A stretch of 64,000 bases of DNA from Microbacterium sp. SZ1 (GCF_002362255.1 NZ_LPVV01000012.1:62001-126000), one strand, 5' to 3'; positions 52,952 through 61,358 are shown, counted from the stretch's first letter. Notes: a model not told the origin generated them from the letters alone. A program made the numbers and translations.

Positions 52952-53197
52952 TCAGTGCTGCGCGGCCTGCACCTCGCGGAGACGCGCGAACACCTGGTCG
53001 CGCAGCTCCTCGGGCGCCGTCTCTCTGCACGCCCTGGCGACGACCTCGGTGAGGGTCTTCGCCACGAGCGCCTCATCCCGGCAGGACGGGCAGTTCTCGA
53101 GATGCTCGCGGATCTCCGAATGCTCGGTCTTGCACACCTCGTTGCGGAGGTACTCCTCCAGATCCTGGCGGGCCTTGTCGCAGCCGCAGTCGCTCAT
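52952..53197 (-). CDS. rsrA: Redox-sensing zinc anti-sigma factor
   Basis: An 81-residue ZAS protein. The ligand set is complete: Cys6, His32, Cys36 and Cys39 (HLENCPSC), at the same relative spacing as C11/H37/C41/C44 of Streptomyces RsrA. Oxidation of the cysteines releases zinc and frees the sigma factor. A further Cys4 and Cys22 are present. Its ATG overlaps the sigma stop by four bases. Named mycothiol system anti-sigma factor in many actinobacteria. Confidence 0.93.
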   Translation of the reverse strand: MSDCGCDKARQDLEEYLRNEVCKTEHSEIREHLENCPSCRDEALVAKTLTEVVARACRETAPEELRDQVFARLREVQAAQH

Positions 53198-53856
53198 TTC
53201 CTGCTCCTCGTGTCGGCCGCGGAGATTCCCCGCTCCGCGGCATAGTCGGCCAGCAGCTCGCGAAGCATACGCCTGCCCCGGTGCAGGCGGCTCATCACGG
53301 TGCCGATGGGCGTCTTCATGATGTCGGCGATCTCCTGGTAGGCGAAGCCCTCCACGTCCGCGAGGTACACCGCCAGACGGAAGTCCTCGGGAACCGCCTG
53401 CAGAGCGTCTTTCACGACGGATGCCGGCATGTGGTCGATCGCCTCGGCCTCCGCCGACCTGCTGTGCGATGCGGTCGTCGACTCCGCGCCGCCCAGCTGC
53501 CAGTCCTCGAGCTCGTCGATGGTCCCCTGGAACGGCTCCCGCTGCTTCTTGCGGTAGATGTTGATGTACGTGTTCGTGAGGATCCGGTACAGCCAGGCCT
53601 TGAGATTCGTGCCCTGCGCGAACGTCGACCAGGAGCCGTACGCCTTCACGAACGTCTCCTGCACGAGGTCGGCCGCATCGGCGGGATTGCGCGTCATGCG
53701 CATCGCCGCCGCGTAGAGCTGGTCCATGAAGGGCAGCGCCTGCTCCTCGAACTCGCGTCGAGGGTCGCCGACCGTGTCTACCGTCTCGGTGTCATCCATC
53801 ACCGGCCAGTCTAGGCCGCCGAGTCGCACCGAACCGCGTTCGAGCGTGGCGAGCAT
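53194..53856 (-). CDS. sigR: SigR/SigH-type ECF sigma factor
   Basis: A 220-residue group-IV sigma factor of the thiol-stress class. Region 2 has [36 protein letters not shown] (core binding and -10 recognition), with [17 protein letters not shown], and region 4 has [30 protein letters not shown]. It drives thioredoxin, mycothiol and protein-quality genes. I chose ATG 53856 because AGGAGG lies seven bases upstream; starting at ATG 53799 (201 residues) has no ribosome site, and the longer form fits SigH length. Controlled by RsrA encoded next. Confidence 0.93.
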   Translation of the reverse strand: MLATLERGSVRLGGLDWPVMDDTETVDTVGDPRREFEEQALPFMDQLYAAAMRMTRNPADAADLVQETFVKAYGSWSTFAQGTNLKAWLYRILTNTYINIYRKKQREPFQGTIDELEDWQLGGAESTTASHSRSAEAEAIDHMPASVVKDALQAVPEDFRLAVYLADVEGFAYQEIADIMKTPIGTVMSRLHRGRRMLRELLADYAAERGISAADTRSRK

Positions 53857-53863
53857 TCTCTCT

Positions 53864-53869
53864 CCTCCT
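53864..53869 (-). promoter_or_regulatory. Strong ribosome binding site that sets the sigR start
   Basis: AGGAGG then seven bases (AGAGAGA) and ATG 53856. The alternative ATG 53799 has nothing comparable. Confidence 0.8.
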
Positions 53870-53912
53870 GGGCGAGTCCGCGCCGATCGGTGAGGCGAGG
53901 ACTCGTTGTCAC

Positions 53913-53918
53913 TAAGGT
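53913..53918 (+). promoter_or_regulatory. -10 element for a leaderless or near-leaderless aroA transcript
   Basis: TAAGGT, eight bases, ATG 53927. Confidence 0.45.
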
Positions 53919-53926
53919 GGGAACCG

Positions 53927-55252
53927 ATGAGCGCCAACAGGTATTCCCCGTCCCCGGCCCAGGGCTCCTACGCCGCGCCGACGACCGCTGATCCCGTGCG
54001 CGCCACGCTCACGATCCCCGGCTCCAAGTCGCTGACGAACCGCGAGCTCATCATCGCCGCGATCGCCGACGGTCCCGGTCGCCTCATCGCCCCGCTGCAC
54101 TCCGACGACTCGCGCCGGATGGTCGACGCACTGCGCGCTCTGGGGGTCGGCATCGAGGAGGTCGAGGGAGACGGCGAGTTCGGGCCCGACCTGGTGGTGA
54201 CACCGGCGAAGCTCCGCGGCGGCACCACGATCGACTGCGGTCAGGCGGGCACCGTCATGCGCTTCATCTCGCCGCTCGCGGGCCTGGCCGAGCACGACGT
54301 GCATCTCACCGCGCACGAGACCGCCCTGCATCGCCCGATGGGCGGCCTCATCAGCGCTCTGCGCGACCTGGGTGTCGACATCGACGACGAGGGCACCTGG
54401 GCGCTGCCCTTCACGATCCGCGGTCACGGTCGCATCCGGGGCGGACGCGTCGAGATCGACGCCTCCGCGTCCAGTCAGTTCGTCTCCGGCCTCCTTCTCG
54501 CGGCACCGCGCTTCGACGTCGGCCTGCACCTCGTGCACACCGGCGAGCACCTGCCGAGCCTCCCCCACATCGACATGACGATCGAGGCGCTGAGCCGCCG
54601 CGGCATCCGCATCGAGCGCCCGGCGGTCGGCGAGTGGCTCGTCGAGGCCGGAGTGCCGCGGGCGAAGGAGATCGCGATCGAGCCCGACCTCTCGAACGCC
54701 GCCCCCTTCCTGGCGGCAGCTCTCGTCTCGGGCGGCGCCGTCTCGGTGACGGGATGGCCCGTGCATTCGACGCAACCCGGCGCCCTCCTGCCAGAGATCC
54801 TGCAGGCGATGGGCGGGCACGTCAGCCGGCACGGCGGTGCGCTGACGGTCAAGGCGGGAACCGAGATCCGCGGTCTCGACCTCGATCTGTCCGCCGCGAG
54901 CGAGCTGACGCCGACCCTCGTCGGCCTCGCGGCGTTCGCCTCCGGTCCGACCACCATTCGCGGCATCGGCCACATCCGCCTGCACGAGACCGACCGCATC
55001 GCGGCGCTGATCCGCAATCTTCGCGAGCTCGGCGGCGAGGCGGAGGAGCTTCCGGACGGCCTGCGGATCATCCCCCGCGAGCTGCACGGCGGCGTGTGGA
55101 TGGCGCACCACGACCACCGCATGGCGACGACGGGAGCGCTGGTCGGGCTGCGGACCGCCGGCGTCGAGGTCGACGACATCGGCACCACGGCCAAGACCCT
55201 TCCCGAGTTCACCCTCCTCTGGGACAGGATGCTGCGAGGCGCGGCCGCGTGA
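53927..55252 (+). CDS. aroA: 3-phosphoshikimate 1-carboxyvinyltransferase (EPSP synthase)
   Basis: A 441-residue enzyme of the shikimate pathway that joins PEP to shikimate-3-phosphate; it is the glyphosate target. Visible are [20 protein letters not shown], the PEP-site [34 protein letters not shown], the catalytic Asp/Glu in [11 protein letters not shown], and [14 protein letters not shown]. The GQAGTVMRF glyphosate loop replaces the usual GNAGTAMRP and resembles the actinobacterial (class I-like) GQAGTVMRF. Its last bases overlap rsgA (GTGA). Divergent from sigR, as in mycobacteria. Confidence 0.95.
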   Translation: MSANRYSPSPAQGSYAAPTTADPVRATLTIPGSKSLTNRELIIAAIADGPGRLIAPLHSDDSRRMVDALRALGVGIEEVEGDGEFGPDLVVTPAKLRGGTTIDCGQAGTVMRFISPLAGLAEHDVHLTAHETALHRPMGGLISALRDLGVDIDDEGTWALPFTIRGHGRIRGGRVEIDASASSQFVSGLLLAAPRFDVGLHLVHTGEHLPSLPHIDMTIEALSRRGIRIERPAVGEWLVEAGVPRAKEIAIEPDLSNAAPFLAAALVSGGAVSVTGWPVHSTQPGALLPEILQAMGGHVSRHGGALTVKAGTEIRGLDLDLSAASELTPTLVGLAAFASGPTTIRGIGHIRLHETDRIAALIRNLRELGGEAEELPDGLRIIPRELHGGVWMAHHDHRMATTGALVGLRTAGVEVDDIGTTAKTLPEFTLLWDRMLRGAAA

Positions 55253-56319
55253 GCTGGCTCGACGACTCCGACGACCTCGACGACGAGTACGAGGAGTACG
55301 ACGAGAGCGACATCCGCACGCGTCCGAACCCGAAGGCCAACCGTCCCCGGACCAAGCGCCGGCCAGCGCACGACGACGCGCAGATCGGCCGCGTGCTGGG
55401 CGTCGATCGGGGCCGGTACACCGTGATGATCGGCGAGGACACCGCCGAGGAGCGGACCATCACGGCCGCCAGGGCGCGCGAGCTCCGTCGCACGCCCATC
55501 GTCACCGGCGACCGCGCGCGCGTGGTGGGCGACACCTCAGGGGACGAGGGCACCCTCGGCCGGATCGTGGGCATCGTCGACCGCACGTCGCTGCTGCGTC
55601 GCAGCGCCGACGACACCGATCAGGTCGAGCGGGTCATCGTCGCGAACGCCGATCAGATGCTCGTCGTCGTGGCTGCCGCCGACCCCGAGCCGCGGGAGCG
55701 CCTCGTCGACCGCTATCTCGTCGCTGCGCTGGATGCCGGCATCCGCCCCCTCCTGGTCGTCACCAAGACCGACCTCGCCGACCCCTCGGCCTTCCTCTCC
55801 CACTTCGACGGCCTCGACCTGCGCGTCTTCACGAGCGCCCGCGACGAGATGCCGGTCGACGAGATCGGCGAGGCCCTCATCGGTCACTCGACCGTGTTCG
55901 TCGGTCACTCCGGGGTGGGCAAGTCGACGCTCGTGAACGCGCTCGTACCGAGCGCTCTCCGCGCGACAGGGCACGTCAACCAGGTCACGGGCCGCGGCCG
56001 CCACACCTCCTCGTCGACGGTGTCGTTGCGCTATGAGAGCGCTGCCGGTCGAGGCTGGGTCATCGACACCCCTGGCGTCCGCTCGTTCGGTCTCGGACAC
56101 GTCGACCCCGCGAACATCCTCGCCGCGTTCACCGAGTTGGCCGCGATCGCCGAACAGTGCCCGCGAGGCTGCACGCACCTGCCCGACGCGCCGGATTGCG
56201 CACTGATCGAGGCGGCGGAACGCGGGGAGCTGAGCGAGACCGGCATGGCGCGTCTCGACTCGCTGCAGCGGCTGCTGCAGACCTTCGCCGACAAGGCGGA
56301 GCAGGCGCCCGGCCGCTAG
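55249..56319 (+). CDS. rsgA: Ribosome small-subunit-dependent GTPase
   Basis: A 356-residue circularly permuted GTPase that assists late 30S maturation. An acidic N-terminal tail precedes the OB-like domain (IGRVLGVDRGRYTVMI). The G motifs occur in permuted order: VVTKTDLAD (G4), FTSARDEMPV (G5), GHSGVGKSTLVNAL (G1), GRGRHTSSST (G2) and IDTPGVRSFG (G3). The C-terminal zinc site is CPRGCTHLPDAPDC. GTG 55249 in a four-base overlap with aroA. Confidence 0.94.
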   Translation: MSWLDDSDDLDDEYEEYDESDIRTRPNPKANRPRTKRRPAHDDAQIGRVLGVDRGRYTVMIGEDTAEERTITAARARELRRTPIVTGDRARVVGDTSGDEGTLGRIVGIVDRTSLLRRSADDTDQVERVIVANADQMLVVVAAADPEPRERLVDRYLVAALDAGIRPLLVVTKTDLADPSAFLSHFDGLDLRVFTSARDEMPVDEIGEALIGHSTVFVGHSGVGKSTLVNALVPSALRATGHVNQVTGRGRHTSSSTVSLRYESAAGRGWVIDTPGVRSFGLGHVDPANILAAFTELAAIAEQCPRGCTHLPDAPDCALIEAAERGELSETGMARLDSLQRLLQTFADKAEQAPGR

Positions 56320-56322
56320 GCT
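56317..56322 (+). promoter_or_regulatory. -10 element for a leaderless bcp transcript
   Basis: TAGGCT, six bases (GAAGGC), GTG 56329. The first three bases are also the rsgA stop codon. Confidence 0.55.
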
Positions 56323-56328
56323 GAAGGC

Positions 56329-56802
56329 GTGACTGAGCGCCTCGACACCGGATCCGCAGCCCCCGAGTTCACCCTCGCCGACCAGGACGGGAACGACGTC
56401 TCCCTCGCCGACCTCCGCGGGCGGAAGACCGTCCTCTACTTCTACCCGGCGGCGATGACCCCGGGCTGCACCACGCAGGCGTGCGACTTCCGCGACAGCA
56501 TCTCCTCCCTCGAGGGAGCCGGATACCGCGTCGTCGGCATCTCGCGCGACGAGCCGTCGAAGCTCAGGGCGTTCCGCGAGCGCGACGGTCTCACCTTCAC
56601 GCTCCTCAGCGACCCCGATCACGCCGTGCACGCCGCCTACGGCGCGTGGGGCGAGAAGATGAACTACGGCAAGGTCGTCGAGGGCGTCATCCGCTCGACC
56701 TTCGTGCTCGACGAGGAGGGCACGATCACGCTCGCTCAGTACAACGTCAAAGCCACCGGGCACGTGGCTCGGCTGCGCAAGCAGCTCGGTATCGACGCCT
56801 GA
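56329..56802 (+). CDS. bcp: Thioredoxin-dependent peroxiredoxin (Bcp/PrxQ)
   Basis: A 157-residue peroxiredoxin. The active site is AAMTPGCTTQACDFRD, with peroxidatic Cys and a resolving Cys five residues on, the PrxQ/BCP layout. FTLADQDGNDVSL and FVLDEEGTI support the thioredoxin fold. It reduces hydrogen peroxide and organic peroxides. GTG start nine bases after rsgA. It converges with a membrane-protein gene four bases away. Confidence 0.94.
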   Translation: MTERLDTGSAAPEFTLADQDGNDVSLADLRGRKTVLYFYPAAMTPGCTTQACDFRDSISSLEGAGYRVVGISRDEPSKLRAFRERDGLTFTLLSDPDHAVHAAYGAWGEKMNYGKVVEGVIRSTFVLDEEGTITLAQYNVKATGHVARLRKQLGIDA

Positions 56803-56805
56803 GCG

Positions 56806-57189
56806 TCATTCCGTCGGACGCGCGTTCTCGGCGCGGGCGCTCGCGACGAGCAGCGCGAAACCGAGCGCACCGGGTAGGCCGAGGGCGAGCGTGAACAGCC
56901 ACTGCACGGGCTGGATCGTGAGCGACGCGAGCGCGAGCGCGACGGCGAGGACCTGGAACACGATCCCGCCGGAGCGCGCCCACGAGCGTCCGCCGTTCGC
57001 GCCCACTGCGAAGGCGATGAGAGCGGCCGCGCCGAGGAGTGTCAGCACGATCAGCGCGAGCGCCGTCGGCAGCGACGCGGCATTCCCGGCGCCCAGGCCG
57101 ATCAGCTCGATGAGCGCGAACACGATCAGCGCCAGGCCCTCCAGAGCCAGGACGGCGGCGGCGGCGCGAGCCAGGGCTGGTGAGCGCAC
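56806..57189 (-). CDS. Small membrane protein of unknown function
   Basis: About 127 residues with four hydrophobic helices rich in Ala and Leu (ALARAAAAVLALEGLALIVFAL, ALIVLTLLGAAALIAF, GIVFQVLAVALALASL, LFTLALGLPGALGFALLVA). No family is recognised. I prefer GTG 57189 because AGGAGA lies just upstream; an in-frame ATG at 57246 would add 19 residues, but a -10-like TATTCT lies directly before it and would leave it almost leaderless. Confidence 0.65.
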   Translation of the reverse strand: MRSPALARAAAAVLALEGLALIVFALIELIGLGAGNAASLPTALALIVLTLLGAAALIAFAVGANGGRSWARSGGIVFQVLAVALALASLTIQPVQWLFTLALGLPGALGFALLVASARAENARPTE

Positions 57190-57300
57190 GATGTCTCCTG
57201 AGAATCGAATGAGAAGCGAAGAAACCCTTGATTTCGCCGGTTTCATGTAACAGAATAGACAGCGTCATGTGCTCCCACAGCGGCGTGGGGCGGGCTTCCT

Positions 57301-57322
57301 GCCCGCATCACAGAATGCGGGC
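57301..57322 (+). promoter_or_regulatory. Inverted repeat upstream of whiB1
   Basis: GCCCGCAT (57301-57308) pairs with ATGCGGGC (57315-57322) across CACAGA. It could be an operator or an RNA hairpin in the whiB1 leader. Confidence 0.45.
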
Positions 57323-57422
57323 ATCCGTCCGTATCTCAACAGGGTAGCTGAACCCGAACTGCGACCCGAAATCCGAGTCATCGCGCTGCGACGACTCACA
57401 AGTCCCACACCGAGGAGCCCCC

Positions 57423-57671
57423 ATGGATTGGCGCGACAAGGCCGCCTGTTTGACTGTCGACCCCGAGCTTTTCTTCCCGGTCGGCAACACCGGCCCGGCC
57501 GTCGACCAGATCGAGAAGGCGAAGACCGTCTGCGCCACCTGCACGGTCACCGAGATCTGCCTGCAGTACGCGCTCGAGACCAGCCAGGACTCCGGCGTCT
57601 GGGGCGGTCTCTCCGAGGACGAGCGTCGCGCCCTCAAGCGGCGCGCAGCGCGCGCCCGTCGCGCCTCCTGA
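57423..57671 (+). CDS. whiB1: WhiB1-type iron-sulfur transcription factor
   Basis: An 82-residue Wbl protein. The four cluster ligands are Cys9, Cys37, Cys40 and Cys46 (CxxC inside VCATCTVTEICL). The turn motif GVWGG and the basic C-terminal KRRAARARRAS for DNA binding follow. Wbl proteins bind region 4 of the primary sigma factor and sense nitric oxide or oxygen through a [4Fe-4S] cluster. It is next to the pdtaS-like gene as Rv3219 is next to Rv3220c. GAGGAGC precedes ATG. Confidence 0.94.
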   Translation: MDWRDKAACLTVDPELFFPVGNTGPAVDQIEKAKTVCATCTVTEICLQYALETSQDSGVWGGLSEDERRALKRRAARARRAS

Positions 57672-57697
57672 TCCGCGTCGCGCCCCGCGCGATGAGA

Positions 57698-57726
57698 AAC
57701 GGCCCGAGACGATGTCTCGGGCCGTT
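57698..57726. terminator. Bidirectional hairpin terminator after whiB1
   Basis: AACGGCCCGAGAC (57698-57710) pairs with GTCTCGGGCCGTT (57714-57726), loop GAT, between converging genes. Confidence 0.8.
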
Positions 57727-57739
57727 CTCGTGACCGAGG

Positions 57740-59224
57740 TCACGCGGTGAGCCACCGGAGGGGGATGTCGATCACGACCTCCGTCCCCTCCCCCTCGCTC
57801 CCGCGCCACTCGATCGAGCCACCCAGCTCGCCCTGGATCAGAGTGCGGATGATCTGGGTGCCCAGGCCCTGACCGATGCGTCCCTCGGGGAGACCGTGAC
57901 CGGTATCGCGCACAGTGACGCGCAGATTCTCCTCCGTGCGGGCCGCGTCGATCTCGACGATGCCCTCCTGCCCGGCGAGGCCGTGCTCGACCGCGTTGGT
58001 GACGACCTCCGTGAGCGCGAGGGCGAGCGGCGTCGCGTACTCGCTCGGCAGCACGCCGAACCGACCGGTCGACCGCGTGCGGGCTCGCGTGTTGGGTGCG
58101 GACGCGACCTCCGCGACCAGCTTGAGCACGCGGTGGAAGACCTCGTCGAAGTCGACCTTCTGAGTGAGGCCCTGCGCGAGCGTGTCGTGCACGACGGCGA
58201 TCGCGTCGACACGGCGCATGGCCTGCGTGAGCGCGTCCCGCGCCTCGTCCGAGTGAGTACGGCGCGCCTGGATGCGCAGCAGTGACGCGACCGTCTGCAG
58301 GTTGTTCTTGACCCGGTGGTGGATCTCGCGGATCGTGGCGTCCTTCGTGATGAGCTCCTGCTCCTGATGGCGCAGTTCCGAGACGTCACGGCAGAGCACG
58401 ATCGCACCGATGCGGGTGCCGTGGTCCTTGAGCGGGATGGCGCGCAGCGAGACCGTGACCCCGCGCGCCTCGATGTCGGTGCGCCACGGCGCCCGTCCGG
58501 TGACGACGACCGGCAGCGACTCGTCCACCTGACGGGAGGGCGGGACGAGGCGAGTGGTGACCTCCGCCAGCGACTCCCCCTCCAGCTCGTCGTCGAAGCC
58601 CATGCGATTGAACGCCGAGAGGGCGTTCGGACTGGCGAAGGTGGTGATGCCGTCCACGTCGATGCGGATGAGGCCGTCCGACGCCCGTGGCGCTCCGCGA
58701 CGAGGAGACGTGGGCGCCGCGAGATCGGGGAAGCTCCCGTCGGCGATCATCCGGAAGAGGTCGTTGGCGCACTCGTCGAAGGTGATCTGCTGCCGAGAGG
58801 GCGTCCGAGCCTCACCGAGGTTCGTGTGGCGCGTGACGACGCCGATGACGGACGCCGCGCGCTCGGCATCCTTGCGTTCGATGACGATGGGCACAGCGCG
58901 CACGCGCGTGGGCGTCTCCTCGAACCAGTCGGGCGACGAGGAGTCGACGATCTCCGCGGAGTCGAACGCTCCCTGCACCTGCGTCCGCCACTGCGGGCGC
59001 ACCCGTTCTCCGACGATGTCGCGGTAGAACAGGGTCGCGGCACCGCTCGGGCGTGCGTGGGCGACCGCGATGAAGGAGCCGTCGTCGGTCTGCACCCAGA
59101 CCACGATGTCGGCGGAGGCGAGGTCCGCGAGCAGCTGCCCGTCGCCCGCGAGGCGATGCAGCCACTCCACGTCGTTGTCGGTCAGAAGCCCCTGGGCATG
59201 GGCGAGATCACTGAGGGTTGACAC
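57740..59224 (-). CDS. pdtaS: PdtaS-like sensor histidine kinase
   Basis: A 494-residue soluble kinase. An N-terminal GAF-like sensor (VEWLHRLAGDGQLLADLASAD) is followed by a PAS domain near residues 185-290. The HisKA_2 phosphoacceptor IREIHHRVKNNLQTVASLLRIQARR has the His near 302. The HWE/HisKA_2-type ATPase has NAVEHGLAG, DTGHGLPEG and GQGLGTQIIRTL. In mycobacteria PdtaS phosphorylates PdtaR, an ANTAR RNA-binding antiterminator; no pdtaR gene is in this window. GTG start with a leaderless promoter. Confidence 0.92.
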   Translation of the reverse strand: MSTLSDLAHAQGLLTDNDVEWLHRLAGDGQLLADLASADIVVWVQTDDGSFIAVAHARPSGAATLFYRDIVGERVRPQWRTQVQGAFDSAEIVDSSSPDWFEETPTRVRAVPIVIERKDAERAASVIGVVTRHTNLGEARTPSRQQITFDECANDLFRMIADGSFPDLAAPTSPRRGAPRASDGLIRIDVDGITTFASPNALSAFNRMGFDDELEGESLAEVTTRLVPPSRQVDESLPVVVTGRAPWRTDIEARGVTVSLRAIPLKDHGTRIGAIVLCRDVSELRHQEQELITKDATIREIHHRVKNNLQTVASLLRIQARRTHSDEARDALTQAMRRVDAIAVVHDTLAQGLTQKVDFDEVFHRVLKLVAEVASAPNTRARTRSTGRFGVLPSEYATPLALALTEVVTNAVEHGLAGQEGIVEIDAARTEENLRVTVRDTGHGLPEGRIGQGLGTQIIRTLIQGELGGSIEWRGSEGEGTEVVIDIPLRWLTA

Positions 59225-59230
59225 CCTCCC

Positions 59231-59236
59231 AGCCTA
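59231..59236 (-). promoter_or_regulatory. -10 element for a leaderless pdtaS transcript
   Basis: TAGGCT, six bases (GGGAGG), GTG 59224. Confidence 0.6.
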
Positions 59237-59248
59237 GAGCGCACCGGC

Positions 59249-59635
59249 TCAGAGGATGGCCAGAGAGGTCGTGCGCCAGCGGCGATCCAGTCCTTCGAGT
59301 CGCGCGGCCACGGCGCGCGTGCGTCCTGGCCCGGCGACGACGATGACGGCCTCGACGATGCCGTCGACGGGTTCGGAGGTGCGGATCGAGAGGATCTCGA
59401 ACGTCGGACGAGCCGGAGGCACCCCGCGTGCACTGCGGGCACGAGCCGAGAGGTTCGCCCTGGTGACGAGGCTGCGGTATGCCTCTTCGCTGAACCAGCG
59501 CGCGAGCTGATCGGCCTCCCTCACCCCTGCGAGCACCTCGAGCACGCCGCGGGTGATGCTGCGCAGCAGTGGGCGGGGATCGGGCAGCTCGGCACGCGGC
59601 GTCGGTTGCGGGCCGAAGTACTCGTGAAGCGACAT
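59249..59635 (-). CDS. Rv3235-like protein of unknown function
   Basis: A 128-residue protein with the pattern of the actinobacterial Rv3235 family: a proline-rich start (PQPTPRAELPDPRPLLRSI), a helix with LEVLAGVREADQLARWFSEEAYRSLVTRA, and a beta-rich end ATFEILSIR-like segment (FEILSIRTSEPVDGIVEAVIV). It lies between pdtaS and the region before secA, as in mycobacteria. ATG 59635 has GGAGAG upstream. Homologues are sometimes near competence or secretion genes, but the role is unknown. Confidence 0.75.
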   Translation of the reverse strand: MSLHEYFGPQPTPRAELPDPRPLLRSITRGVLEVLAGVREADQLARWFSEEAYRSLVTRANLSARARSARGVPPARPTFEILSIRTSEPVDGIVEAVIVVAGPGRTRAVAARLEGLDRRWRTTSLAIL

Positions 59636-59714
59636 CTGACAGCACTCTCCATCCGGGAAACTGCCGTCAGTAGAGCACGCGCGCAGACCGCTCATCGGGG
59701 GTGGGCCAGAACAA

Positions 59715-59726
59715 TGTGGATAACTC
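59715..59726 (+). promoter_or_regulatory. DnaA-box-like sequence, copy 1
   Basis: TGTGGATAACTC; the first nine bases are the complement of the DnaA box TTATCCACA. It starts 41 bases before ATG 59756. An identical 12-mer is at 60689. Confidence 0.55.
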
Positions 59727-59748
59727 GTACGCGGCCGGCGCGGTCGCC

Positions 59749-59754
59749 TACGGT
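59749..59754 (+). promoter_or_regulatory. -10 element of the tandem-repeat protein gene
   Basis: TACGGT with seven bases to GTG 59762, or one base to ATG 59756. The spacing favours GTG 59762 as a leaderless start. Confidence 0.5.
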
Positions 59755-59755
59755 A

Positions 59756-60373
59756 ATGCGAGTGCACTGGGATCACCTGTTCGAAGACCTCGAGGGTCAG
59801 CTCGCCTCGGAGTGGGAGAGCGAGCGGGCGGCTCTGGATGCCGAATCGGAGCGGTTGCGGATCTCGCGCCTCACGCTCAGGGATCGGTTGCGGGTCTTGT
59901 GCAGTGTCGGCGCCTCGACGGTGATCGACGTCGCCTCCGGGGGTCGCGTGCGAGTGCGGTTGCAGGCGCTCGGCGCGGACTGGATCGCCGCTGCGATGAT
60001 CGAGGCTGAAGGAGTACGGCGGTCCCCGACCACGAGGATCATCCCGTTGTCCGCGATCCGCTCTCTCGGTGTCGATCACGGCCTGCTGCTCGCGAGCCTC
60101 GACGGTGCGGATGCCGACGCCGCTGCACTCCGTGAGCGGATGTCACTCGGGTTCGTCCTGCGCGACCTCGCCCGGAGACGGATCGCGGTGCGGGTCTTCC
60201 GCGCGGACGGCTCCGAGCTGCAGGGGACGATCGATCGTGCGAGCGCGGACCACCTGGATCTCGCGCTGCATGACGCGGGCACCGCCCGAACCATCGCCGC
60301 CGTGCGGGACTTCCGCGTCGTCCCCTTCGCCGCGCTGGAATCGGTGCAGATCGTCGGCGATCACGTGCCGTGA
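59756..60373 (+). CDS. Protein of unknown function with two related beta-rich repeats
   Basis: About 205 residues with no family I recognise. An acidic N-terminal helix (LEGQLASEWESERAALDAE) is followed by two similar units. The first runs RDRLRVLCSVGASTVIDVASGG to RIIPLSAIRSLGV. The second runs RERMSLGFVLRDLARRRIAVRV to FRVVPFAALESVQIV. Each has a charged helix, a strand, a polar turn (ASGGRVRVRL / ADGSELQGTI) and a hydrophobic closing strand, which suggests tandem small barrels of the SH3/Lsm kind (inference). The start is ATG 59756 or GTG 59762. It overlaps the convergent HTH gene by 13 bases. Confidence 0.65.
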   Translation: MRVHWDHLFEDLEGQLASEWESERAALDAESERLRISRLTLRDRLRVLCSVGASTVIDVASGGRVRVRLQALGADWIAAAMIEAEGVRRSPTTRIIPLSAIRSLGVDHGLLLASLDGADADAAALRERMSLGFVLRDLARRRIAVRVFRADGSELQGTIDRASADHLDLALHDAGTARTIAAVRDFRVVPFAALESVQIVGDHVP

Positions 60374-60639
60374 GTGCGGGATATGCCCCATACCTCGGGA
60401 AAACTCGCCTCGTTCGCCTGCCGCCACAGCGCCATGCGACGCGCTTCCTCGGTCTGCTCGGCGAGATACTCGGCCAGACTCGACTCCTCGACACGCCAGC
60501 GGGCGGGAGATCCGAGACGCGAGCCGCGGAGGCGACCTTGATAGACGAGCTCGATCACCTCGTCTATCTCGATCGAGAGCAGCTCGGCCACCTGCGCCGG
60601 CGCCAGGAAGCGCGCGGAAGCAGAAGTCGAGTCGGGCAT
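60361..60639 (-). CDS. BldC/excisionase-like helix-turn-helix protein
   Basis: A 92-residue MerR-type HTH protein: RFLAPAQVAELLSIEIDEVIELVYQGRLRGSRLG is the helix-turn-helix and wing of the HTH_17 family, followed by PARWRVEESSLAEYLAEQ and an extra acidic/aromatic tail. BldC-like proteins bind direct repeats and repress development genes, while excisionases act in recombination; no integrase is nearby, so the BldC reading is better. ATG 60639 was chosen because GAGAATGGGGGC precedes it. It is divergent from the SAF gene. Confidence 0.78.
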   Translation of the reverse strand: MPDSTSASARFLAPAQVAELLSIEIDEVIELVYQGRLRGSRLGSPARWRVEESSLAEYLAEQTEEARRMALWRQANEASFPEVWGISRTHGT

Positions 60640-60688
60640 GCCCCCATTCTCCACCGCACCCGGGCGTGCGCCGCGAACACCACAGCGC

Positions 60689-60700
60689 TGTGGATAACTC
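60689..60700 (+). promoter_or_regulatory. DnaA-box-like sequence, copy 2
   Basis: TGTGGATAACTC, 40 bases before ATG 60729 of the SAF gene and 50 bases upstream of the divergent HTH gene. Confidence 0.55.
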
Positions 60701-60728
60701 CGAATCGGCCCTCGGCGGATCTGTGAGC

Positions 60729-61358
60729 ATGGCTCGCATGAGATCACCTTCACGATCCCGTCGCGCGTTCTGGGGCGACCTCCGCTTCCTCGTCGGTCTC
60801 GGCATGATCGCCGCATCGATCGGCGGGGTCTGGTTGGTGGTCTCCTCGGCCGGCGCGACGACGCCGGTCCTCCAGGCGACGCGCACCATCGTCGAAGGGG
60901 AGGCGGTCGGATCGGACGACTTCCAGGTCGTCGAGGTGAACCTGGGCGCGCTCGGCGATCGCTACCTCGCGCCGGAGGATCTGGGAGGCGGTTCTGTGGC
61001 ATCCCGCACACTCACCGCCGACGAACTCGTCCCCGCGTCGGCCCTCGCGGATGCCGACAGCAGGCGCACGACCACGATCGTGATCCAGACGGGCACCGCG
61101 GTGCCGGGCGAGGTGTCGGTCGGCAGCACGGTCGAGCTCTGGCAGTCCGTGGCCGTGGAGGAAGGCGTCGAGGCGGAAGCGCCGAGCATCCTCGTCGAGG
61201 CGGCGACCGTCGCGTCGATCGTCGAGAAGCAGGGCGTGCTCGCGTCCGATGAGGCGGGAGTCGAGCTCGTCATCGATCGTTCGGACGTGGCCGCCGTCCT
61301 GGCGGCGATCGCGGACGGGGCCGGTCTGTCGATCGTCCCGATCGGCGTCACCCGATGA
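60729..61358 (+). CDS. SAF-domain (CpaB/RcpC-like) membrane protein
   Basis: A 209-residue protein. A basic cytoplasmic start (RMRSPSRSRRAFWGDLRF) and one transmembrane helix (LVGLGMIAASIGGVWLVVSSA) precede an outer SAF domain: ATRTIVEGEAVGSDDFQVVEV and ASRTLTADELVPASALA. This is the architecture of CpaB/RcpC, which helps assemble Flp pili. No pilin, secretin or TadA ATPase is in the window. It overlaps the CpaE-like gene by four bases. ATG 60729 or 60738. Confidence 0.8.
   Translation: MARMRSPSRSRRAFWGDLRFLVGLGMIAASIGGVWLVVSSAGATTPVLQATRTIVEGEAVGSDDFQVVEVNLGALGDRYLAPEDLGGGSVASRTLTADELVPASALADADSRRTTTIVIQTGTAVPGEVSVGSTVELWQSVAVEEGVEAEAPSILVEAATVASIVEKQGVLASDEAGVELVIDRSDVAAVLAAIADGAGLSIVPIGVTR

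Noticed and set aside
53799..53856. Start of the sigma factor at ATG 53799
   Set aside because: No ribosome site precedes it, while ATG 53856 has AGGAGG at seven bases. The longer product also fits the SigH length.
60361..60639. Excisionase of a prophage or integrative element
   Set aside because: The HTH belongs to the excisionase/BldC superfamily, but no integrase, attachment repeat or phage gene lies nearby, and the flanks are conserved chromosomal genes.
59715..60700. Chromosomal replication origin
   Set aside because: Two DnaA-box-like sequences alone are not an origin. There is no AT-rich unwinding region, no cluster of boxes and no dnaA, dnaN or gyrase gene in the window.
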